Shown: piece after piece, positions 34,080 to 39,067 of the stretch | Numbering within the stretch: the first letter of the stretch is position 1 | Layout: each line of letters begins with the position of its first letter | Position numbers and translations under genes: made by a program | DNA from: Synergistaceae bacterium | Lineage (GTDB): Bacteria; Synergistota; Synergistia; Synergistales; Synergistaceae | Length of the DNA: 39,067 nucleotides | NCBI GenBank assembly: GCA_030533085.1 | Contig: JAUNJZ010000024.1 | Coordinates: 1 to 39,067, forward strand | Direction: 5' to 3' | Notes under the pieces: generated by a model | The model's database searches: none | Told to the model about the DNA's origin: nothing | The model's input: the letters and a program-made list of their open reading frames with translations, nothing else

Positions 34080-34204
34080 ACCTCGTACTTGCGACGATTG
34101 CGTCGCTACTGTCTTGTATGGTATATCACGAATTTCTCAGATTATCAATAGAGCCGAAGGGAGTTCATAATAAAGTTACGACAGTTGCGTCGTAAGTACG
34201 AGGT
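34080..34204. repeat. Paired imperfect inverted repeats flanking the DUF4143 promoter
   Basis: The unit ACCTCGTACTT(A/G)CGACG + C(A/T)ACTGTC occurs at 34180-34204 (minus reading) and, inverted, at 34080-34113, where it carries a 9-bp insertion (ATTGCGTCG) between the two blocks. The insertion makes the left copy a perfect local dyad GCGACG-ATTG-CGTCGC. The arms are 66 bp apart and bracket the promoter. The left copy covers the 5' leader and ribosome site of the ATPase gene. They could be twin operators, an RNA hairpin near the start, or the ends of a small mobile element. No target duplication is visible. Confidence 0.7.
34120..34148 (-). promoter_or_regulatory. Promoter of the AAA/DUF4143 gene
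   Basis: On the minus strand: TTGATA (34143-34148), 17-bp spacer, TATACC (34120-34125). The start, near 34113, falls on the inner end of the left inverted repeat, so the whole repeat is in the leader. Confidence 0.6.
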
Positions 34205-34765
34205 ACATTGTATTTGATTCGATAACGTAGCAGCATGGCAATATGTAGACTCAAAAAGAAATGTGCGCATAATATTATACGTTACCTTTCTATTAAATAT
34301 TTTTGCGAGTAATCGCATTTTATATAAATATAATTACATAACCAGTATCCAGTAGCGCAATAAAAAATACCCATACATAAGACCACTGACATACGTTAAC
34401 TGCGGCAAACCCATTTACCAAAGTCATAGTAAACAATTTACAAAACCGGACAAAATCCAGACGTATCCCACCGTGCTTCGTTTCACAACATTAAAGCTTG
34501 TATTCTACCCGCTGTCAACGCAAGAGATGCGTAACAGTTCTTTCATTGAGGCACCTCACAGCGGCGCGGCTGCGTCGCATAACGACAGTGAATGAGAATG
34601 GTCAGATACATGAATATGGCGTTTTTGGCGGGAAATGGAGGCCGAGGTCGAAACAGAGGCGTCGCAGATATGCAGATAGCTATTAACATGCCGGTATGGC
34701 AGCCTTTGTCAGATGAAATCTGCGACACGCCGGTAATTTCACCCACAGACATCCCTGCCGACGCG
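34205..34765. other. 560-bp gap without a convincing gene
   Basis: AT-rich in its first half. On the minus strand a frame from ATG 34427 to TAA 34320 encodes 35 residues with a strongly hydrophobic C-terminal half (YVWVFFIALLDTGYV). It stays open 22 codons further upstream and could be the tail of a decayed membrane protein. It sits behind a promoter-like TTGACA-17-TTTAAT (-35 near 34512). A small dyad TGCGA/TCGCA lies at 34304-34317, and ACGCA/TGCGT near 34519-34533. The last ~40 bp belong to the duplicated higA block. No frame in the second half looks coding. Confidence 0.4.
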
Positions 34766-35033
34766 TCAGGCGGACAGCATCGGCCTTATCTGCTTCAACT
34801 CCGATTTTATATCAGACTCAATATTTCGGATATCAGTATCGTTCTGCAAATTCAGGAAGTAACGCGCTGAAACTCCAAAGTATTTCCCAAGGCGCACAGA
34901 TGTATCCGCCGATATTTTTCTTCTGCTGTGCAGTATATCCTGAATCCTTGAAGTCGGCACATTAATATCCTTTGCTAGCCTGTACGCCGAAATATTCAGC
35001 GGATCCATAAACTCTTCAGTCAAAATCTCGCCT
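34726..35033. repeat. Duplicated block: truncated higA copy and its 3' flank
   Basis: This stretch matches 35865-36174 in the same orientation: about nine bases in ten are identical over the coding part by eye, and the downstream flank is more diverged. The match stops abruptly at 35033 inside the higA coding sequence, where toxin DNA takes over. Confidence 0.88.
34766..35023 (-). pseudogene. 5'-truncated second copy of higA (XRE antitoxin)
   Basis: Encodes at most 85 residues (TTG start) that match residues 15-98 of the intact HigA downstream of higB, differing at about ten positions. The HTH core (AYRLAKDINVPTSRIQDIL) is intact, but the first ~14 residues and the ribosome site of the parent are gone, replaced by the end of the ParE-type toxin gene. 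No ATG precedes the homology; TTG 35023 or an ATG five codons on (35006-35008) are the only starts. It may still be translated by coupling to the toxin stop (TGA overlapping at 35016-35018) and could cross-neutralise HigB or act as an orphan regulator. Confidence 0.75.
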
Positions 35034-35360
35034 GCACTTACCGTCGCTATTCAACATCATCTTCTCATAGTCGCGGCGTGCGTAAATAACGCGCGAGACC
35101 GTTACCAGCTTTTTATCTTTATCAACACGGTAAAAAATAAGATAATTCCCCACCTTCAGCCTTCGATAATCATACTTTAGCGGCCTTATTGTCTGAAATA
35201 CCGCGTTTGTATATGGGAACGCGGCTAAACTATCCATAGCGGCGTACATTTCATTGGCAAGCCTGTATGCCGCAGCCGGATTAGACAGTTCATGACTGAT
35301 ATAACTTACGACCGCCAGCATATCTTGCCGCGCCAAGGGGAGGACTTCTATCTCATACAT
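35016..35360 (-). CDS. ParE/RelE-family toxin with chimeric C-terminus
   Basis: Toxin of a type II toxin-antitoxin pair, 114 residues. EIEVLPLARQDMLAVVSYI and the later YRRLKVGNYLIFYRVDKDKKLVTVSRVIYARRDYEKMM are the ParE/RelE fold core and its conserved C-terminal strand. ATG 35360 overlaps the antitoxin stop by 8 bp (ATGTATGA), the normal arrangement. A longer frame from 35381 lies inside the antitoxin. The last residues (about RRDFD) and the stop codon are written in DNA belonging to the truncated higA copy, in another frame, so the natural end of the toxin was lost at the junction (35033/35034). Activity after this tail exchange is uncertain. Confidence 0.85.
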   Translation of the reverse strand: MYEIEVLPLARQDMLAVVSYISHELSNPAAAYRLANEMYAAMDSLAAFPYTNAVFQTIRPLKYDYRRLKVGNYLIFYRVDKDKKLVTVSRVIYARRDYEKMMLNSDGKCRRDFD

Positions 35361-35631
35361 TTTCGTTCGCGCCGACGGCATCCCTCATCGCTCTCAGAAC
35401 CTCTTTGGGGGAATAGCGCTTATCCGTATATTCAGCTTCTCTTTCCGCCTCAAGCAGCTTGAAATAAACCTCGCTGTCAAATTGCAGCCTTTCATAAGCC
35501 TCCATGCTTAAAACGACCATGTCGCCATAACCGTTCTTTGTGAGGAAAACAGGCTGAGCTGTTTCATGTACAGTCTTTGATATATCCGAAAAATTATTTC
35601 GCAGATCCGATACCGGCCTAATAGTTTTCAT
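35353..35631 (-). CDS. Phd/YefM-family antitoxin
   Basis: First gene of the pair; 92 residues. The N-terminal DNA-binding part is standard (IRPVSDLRNNFSDISKTV, then QPVFLTKNGYGDMVVLSMEAYERL). The C-terminal acidic tail (LLEAEREAEY to AMRDAV) wraps the toxin in this family. The start ATG follows GGGGGTGG. A perfect 24-bp palindrome lies 18 bp upstream and should be its operator. Confidence 0.9.
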   Translation of the reverse strand: MKTIRPVSDLRNNFSDISKTVHETAQPVFLTKNGYGDMVVLSMEAYERLQFDSEVYFKLLEAEREAEYTDKRYSPKEVLRAMRDAVGANENV

Positions 35632-35649
35632 TTTACCACCCCCACATTT

Positions 35650-35673
35650 ATTTTAGCATAATTATGCTAAAAT
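35650..35673. promoter_or_regulatory. Palindromic operator/promoter of the Phd-ParE pair
   Basis: Perfect 24-bp palindrome with half-site ATTTTAGCATAA. On the minus strand its downstream arm contains TATGCTAAAAT, an extended -10 (TGC-TAAAAT). The -35 at 17 bp (CATAGA) is poor. The overlap of palindrome and -10 fits autorepression by the antitoxin. Confidence 0.75.
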
Positions 35674-35864
35674 CTATGCGAAATAACGCGCAGTCAAATT
35701 GTGGCAGCTTGTGTTAGATTGTATCCCATCACTGTTCTCACAACCAGGCAGACATGTCATTATCCCAGTCTTTAAGATTGGAACATGAGACCGCGAGTAG
35801 TCAAAGAAATTCTATATTATGCAGAGCTTGCTGTCATGTTCACAGCGTCACGCTCGCGTCGCCT

Positions 35865-36174
35865 TTTGTGATATGCCAGTAATTTTAGCTTATGACACCT
35901 TTGCCGGCGCGTCAGACGGACAGCACCGGCTTTATCCTCTCCAACTCTGATTTTATACCGCATTCAATATTTCGGATATCAATATCATTCTGCAAATTCA
36001 GGAAATAACGCGCTGAAACTCCAAAATATTTCCCAAGGCGCACAGATGTATCCGCCGATATTTTTCTTCTGCCGTGCAGTATATCCTGAATTCTTGAAGT
36101 CGGAACATTAATATCCTTTGCCAGCCTGTACGCTGAGATATTCAGCGGCCCCATAAACTCTTCAGTCAAAATCT
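35865..36174. repeat. Duplicated block: intact higA copy and its 3' flank
   Basis: Partner of 34726-35033, same orientation, about 1.1 kb away. Here the block continues into an intact higA start and the higB gene. The region 35674-35864 next to it holds no recognisable gene. Confidence 0.88.
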
Positions 36175-36208
36175 CGCCTATCTTTGGCGTCTCGATATAA
36201 TCCGTCAT
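35912..36208 (-). CDS. higA: HigA antitoxin (XRE HTH)
   Basis: 98-residue antitoxin with a full N-terminus (KIGEILTEEFMGPLNIS, the family opening) and an XRE helix-turn-helix (AYRLAKDINVPTSRIQDILHG, about 27-50). The DTSVRLGKYFGVSARYFLNLQ stretch follows, typical of VapI/HigA proteins. AGGAGAGG lies 7 nt before the ATG. It follows higB by 24 bp, the reversed toxin-first order usual for HigBA. It should neutralise HigB and repress the shared promoter. Confidence 0.92.
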   Translation of the reverse strand: MTDYIETPKIGEILTEEFMGPLNISAYRLAKDINVPTSRIQDILHGRRKISADTSVRLGKYFGVSARYFLNLQNDIDIRNIECGIKSELERIKPVLSV

Positions 36209-36232
36209 GTTATAACCTCTCCTAAATACAAT

Positions 36233-36514
36233 TTAATGATAATCAACAATTTCTACCGCATAATAATCCCCGCCTTTGGGAACAAAGCAGATACGATACT
36301 GTGAATTGATTCTTATACTATATTGCCCTTCACGATCCCCGTGCAGCTGTTCCAGACGGTTTGCCGGAGGCCTTCTTAAATCGTCGATACACTCCGCGGC
36401 GTCAAGCATCATCAGCTTTCTGAGAGCTATCCTCTGTATAGCCTCCGGCAGCTTTTTAGAGAAATGTTGATAATAAATTTTTTCTGTTTCCTTATCCGCA
36501 AATCCCTTAATCAT
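36233..36514 (-). CDS. higB: HigB toxin (RelE superfamily mRNA interferase)
   Basis: 93-residue ribosome-dependent mRNA-cleaving toxin. The opening GFADKETEKIYY, the middle LMMLDAAECIDDLRRPPANRLEQLHGDREGQ region and the closing YSIRINSQYRICFV are strongly typical of the HigB/plasmid-maintenance killer family. The gene has no ribosome-binding site: its ATG lies 6 nt from the -10 box, so the message appears leaderless. That would give low, distinct translation of the toxin compared with higA, which has a strong site. Confidence 0.92.
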   Translation of the reverse strand: MIKGFADKETEKIYYQHFSKKLPEAIQRIALRKLMMLDAAECIDDLRRPPANRLEQLHGDREGQYSIRINSQYRICFVPKGGDYYAVEIVDYH

Positions 36515-36520
36515 GGCAAT

Positions 36521-36549
36521 ATTATATCTGTCTTAAATGTATACGTCAA
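36521..36549 (-). promoter_or_regulatory. Promoter of higBA (predicted leaderless)
   Basis: On the minus strand: TTGACG (36544-36549), 17-bp spacer, TATAAT (36521-36526). Only 6 nt separate the -10 from the higB ATG (36514), so transcription should begin at or within a base or two of the A of the start codon. Confidence 0.82.
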
Positions 36550-36681
36550 TCAGGCATAAGAAGATAAGAAAAATCCCTTTTACGCTTTCAGTCCCTCCAT
36601 AAACAGTTCCTTTCCTCTACATAGCAATCAAAATAAGGTATAAGTTTTTCACTGGCAGCATGAGCATTATGGCTTTTCTCG

Positions 36682-38424
36682 TCATACGTTACTGAAATCC
36701 ATGGGTAATTGAGAAGATGCTAATTGTGATAAATCGTAATCATGCCTTTCTATGTATTCGGTTAGTATTGAGGTGAATACATTGTCAATGTTTAAGTAAT
36801 TCATAAGAAGTAGTATTACAGCGTCGTCTTTCTTTTGATTTTTCTCATATAGTGTTAATCCAAAAGTTACTATTGGTCGTTCTGCAAACTGATCCACTTT
36901 ATAAAAATTATCAGTAAAAAATGGGATAGCAGTTAAAAAATAATCCCATTTTGTGTCATTGTAAAGCGTTCTGACAAATTCAGATGGATGAACTAAAGTT
37001 CCACACTTTTTTCGGTTATAGACCTTCTCAACATTTGGCGCCTGTTCAAAAGAAAAATCTCTTGGAGAGTGAGAAAACGAGTCTCTGTCTTCTTTTTCTA
37101 TTTCCTTTCCATAACGGTAATAATGAGTTACATTTACAAATTTCTTTCTTTCATTATTGTATATTCTAAAATTCCCCCTGATAATTGCGTTGTTAGAGAA
37201 TAATGGAAATATACTGTCCATAAAATTTTCACAAAATCCTTTAAGAAATTGTAAAAACATCGTGTTCGGTTGATTATTGTCCCATGGCAATATGTTTGGA
37301 CTATTAGTATTCTCGTTCAATTTCCTAAGTTGATTTATTGTAAATGTACAAAAACACTCAGAAAGTTTTTTTATGATCTCAAGCTTTGGATAATCTATTA
37401 TGAGATCATAAGGATAATCGTAAGGAGACTTTATCTTTATATTTGTAGCAATATTTGATGCCTGAATAGGAAAACAGATGTTATCCATCCCATCATAACA
37501 GCGATAATCATCACAAAATCCCAACTGGTTCCTCGCATTTCGGTAGTTTTTTCTAGCTCTGACAGAGCAGGTATTACTATGCGGCGTCAGGAAATATACG
37601 GAATAAGCTTGTTCTTCAAGAGTTGACGTTCCGCCGCAAATACCAGCAACAAGGGTTAAAATAGAATGCTGATAGCTCAAATATGTTGCGTTGACTACTT
37701 CATGCAGATGCCCGCACATCAATATATCAATATTAAGTTGCTTTCTTCTCAACTTTTCTACAAGCACGTTATGCTCAGTTGCTGTAAGCCAGTCCAATGG
37801 ATGATGAGTGATTGCAATAGTGATGGTAGGCGTTGAGGAAGCTTCTTCTTTAATTCTTCTGATTTTATCAATAATATAACCTACTTGTTTTTCCCCTAAT
37901 ATAAGATTGCCAAAATCGCTTTTAGAATCGCATGAATAATAAGCCGTATCAAACTTTATAACAACCAGCTTAATCCCACACAAATCAGTTGTTTCGACAC
38001 CATAGGTAAACAAATCTTCATCTTCTATTTTTTTATTAAAATAATTATAGATAGCGGAACGCACTTTGAAGAAATTCTCATAGTATTTGCTCTGTCGAAT
38101 TCCCATATTGTAGTCTCTCAGTGTTGGCTTATCATGGTTACCAGGGACTAAAAATATGTCGTGAAAATTATCGCCTAAAATTTCTTTTAAACGCTCAAAA
38201 AATTGTTTAGCTTGCTGTTTTATTCCTTTATTATATAAATTTTTAAAAAGAATATCTCCAGATATTACTACAATGACAGGTGTATTCCCATACTTGGATA
38301 CATTAGAATTGATGTCTTCTAGCATTTTTTCCATTAAGGGCATATCTAGTGAATTAGCCCTAAAATGTAAATCAGATAAATGAAGCACACAAAAAACATT
38401 TGAATAGTCATGGGCTGAATACAT
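36682..38424 (-). CDS. Calcineurin-like metallophosphoesterase with unassigned C-terminal half
   Basis: The N-terminal ~270 residues form a metallophosphoesterase with every motif in order: SDLHF (D18, H20), SGD (G56, D57), PGNHD (N96, H97), ITHHPLDW and CGHLHE. It should be a two-metal phosphodiesterase or nuclease. The C-terminal ~300 residues match no family I know. They are rich in aromatic and Asn residues, with GNFRIYNNERKKFVNV, CGTLVHPSEF and WDYFLTAIPFF followed by a strand-like RPIVTFGLTLY, which could be a GAF-like ligand-binding fold (weak inference). GGAGGTG lies before the ATG. AT-rich, and cotranscribed with the upstream HTH gene (85-bp gap). Function unknown; a defence effector is possible. 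Confidence 0.8.
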   Translation of the reverse strand: MYSAHDYSNVFCVLHLSDLHFRANSLDMPLMEKMLEDINSNVSKYGNTPVIVVISGDILFKNLYNKGIKQQAKQFFERLKEILGDNFHDIFLVPGNHDKPTLRDYNMGIRQSKYYENFFKVRSAIYNYFNKKIEDEDLFTYGVETTDLCGIKLVVIKFDTAYYSCDSKSDFGNLILGEKQVGYIIDKIRRIKEEASSTPTITIAITHHPLDWLTATEHNVLVEKLRRKQLNIDILMCGHLHEVVNATYLSYQHSILTLVAGICGGTSTLEEQAYSVYFLTPHSNTCSVRARKNYRNARNQLGFCDDYRCYDGMDNICFPIQASNIATNIKIKSPYDYPYDLIIDYPKLEIIKKLSECFCTFTINQLRKLNENTNSPNILPWDNNQPNTMFLQFLKGFCENFMDSIFPLFSNNAIIRGNFRIYNNERKKFVNVTHYYRYGKEIEKEDRDSFSHSPRDFSFEQAPNVEKVYNRKKCGTLVHPSEFVRTLYNDTKWDYFLTAIPFFTDNFYKVDQFAERPIVTFGLTLYEKNQKKDDAVILLLMNYLNIDNVFTSILTEYIERHDYDLSQLASSQLPMDFSNV

Positions 38425-38509
38425 CTGCTACACCTCCATTTATTTTTCTTCTAAACATTTTCTTTATTTTATTTTATATTTTTTATGTAATCTTGTCGAG
38501 GACTACTAG

Positions 38510-38965
38510 TCAATAATCTCCAAATACTTCTTTGATAATTCTTCCCTCTATTCCTAATTTAATAAATACACTCATCATACCGTTGATATTTATGTTTGCT
38601 TTTAAACAATCTATTATAATATTATCAATTATTAACCTTTCGTTAAATGTATAGCTTGCTGTTTCCATAAACGTTTGCATTTCGTCCAAAGAATGGTACG
38701 CCAGCATTCCAATCCTAAGCCACAGATATTTAGTTGGATGCCTTTTCCCATTCATTAATAGTCCGATATAGGATTTATCAACATTAACCAGATTTGCTAT
38801 CGTCTCATATGTGACGTTCCCTTTTTCTTTCCTCTGTCTTATTTTTACCACCTTGTATAAGGCATTAGATATCAATACTTTTTCGTTTATGAAAAGTTTT
38901 TGTTTGTTTTTATGCAAATATATGCTAATCTTTTCTACATGTTTTTCAATATTACTCTCGCTCAT
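38510..38965 (-). CDS. Small HTH (XRE-like) protein paired with the metallophosphoesterase
   Basis: 151 residues. The middle (about 50-78, VTYETIANLVNVDKSYIGLLMNGKRHPTK) is a helix-turn-helix of the XRE type. It is followed by an amphipathic helix (LDEMQTFMETASYTF) and a conserved-looking ERLIIDNIIIDCL segment. As I recall, small regulators with this build (HTH, Leu-rich helix, then an R/D-I-I-x-CL helix) occur next to single effector genes in Firmicute-like genomes. The N-terminal 45 residues are Lys/Ile-rich and helical. AAGGAG lies 6 nt before the ATG. First gene of a two-gene unit with the phosphoesterase; probably its regulator or partner. The 100 bp upstream to the window end hold no recognisable gene. 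Confidence 0.75.
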   Translation of the reverse strand: MSESNIEKHVEKISIYLHKNKQKLFINEKVLISNALYKVVKIRQRKEKGNVTYETIANLVNVDKSYIGLLMNGKRHPTKYLWLRIGMLAYHSLDEMQTFMETASYTFNERLIIDNIIIDCLKANININGMMSVFIKLGIEGRIIKEVFGDY

Positions 38966-39067
38966 AACGTACTCCTTATTTGTAGAATCACAGGATTAGC
39001 TCGCAACACTTCCTTCATTTCCGTCCTGATAATCTACGCGCCAATGGCATTAATCCCATCCTATTCA

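Noticed and set aside
34592-34870. Plus-strand frame of 92 codons
   Set aside because: It runs antisense into the truncated higA copy, has no ribosome site and a Gly/Arg-rich start without motif.
32083-39067. Complete prophage or integrative element
   Set aside because: Only tail-gene scraps are seen; no integrase, portal, terminase, transposase or attachment repeats.
1-39067. CRISPR array
   Set aside because: No short direct repeats with regular spacers were seen on reading both strands.

Overview
The window looks like a chromosomal piece of a diderm anaerobe, most likely of the Synergistota (Cloacibacillus/Synergistes-like). Gram-negative envelope genes (RND tripartite efflux pump, OmpH/Skp chaperone, periplasmic parvulin) sit beside Firmicute-style regulation (a CtsR-McsA-ClpC operon with a CtsR box, and a T-box riboswitch) and an adenosylcobalamin mutase with its MutL-type partner, as expected of an amino-acid fermenter. 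That taxon is an inference from gene content, not a database match. The first 32 kb is GC-rich, tightly packed and mostly on the minus strand; from about 32.1 kb the DNA turns AT-rich and accessory.

Core, 1-32 kb. 1-5714: efflux operon (adaptor, pump, outer-membrane channel; the channel runs off the left edge). 5965-9085: a B12-dependent mutase of unassigned substrate, coupled to a GlmL/MutL-like ATPase. 9191-11257: MscS channel and periplasmic PpiC-type isomerase. 11370-14839: ctsR-mcsA-clpC with an autoregulated promoter but no mcsB. 15113-17705: ompH and ygiQ. 17800-19366 (plus strand): YgjP-like metalloprotease and an MBL-fold hydrolase. 19442-21815: membrane methyltransferase, flippase-like membrane protein, and a LuxR-type regulator with a degenerate receiver. 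21882-22646 (plus): TtcA-like tRNA thiolase. 22727-26709: nif3-trpS-scpA-scpB-rluB transcription unit with a clear promoter. 26817-31101: thrC-thrB-lysC-asd, the aspartate-to-threonine pathway, behind a T-box leader whose specifier reads ACC (Thr). 31538-32026: greA, divergent from thrC.

Accessory region, 32.1-39.07 kb. Behind greA lie prophage scraps (the start of a tail tape-measure gene, and an unidentified gene broken by a 10-bp duplication and probably an A-tract slip). Then come an AAA/DUF4143 ATPase bracketed upstream by paired inverted repeats, a Phd-ParE toxin-antitoxin pair embedded in a truncated second copy of higA, an intact HigBA pair with an apparently leaderless promoter, and a two-gene AT-rich module: an HTH protein followed by a 580-residue metallophosphoesterase with an unassigned C-terminal half. 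That last pair is the best candidate here for an undescribed (possibly defence) system. The B12 mutase/MutL pair is the best candidate for undescribed metabolism.

I saw no rRNA, tRNA, CRISPR array, transposase or integrase.
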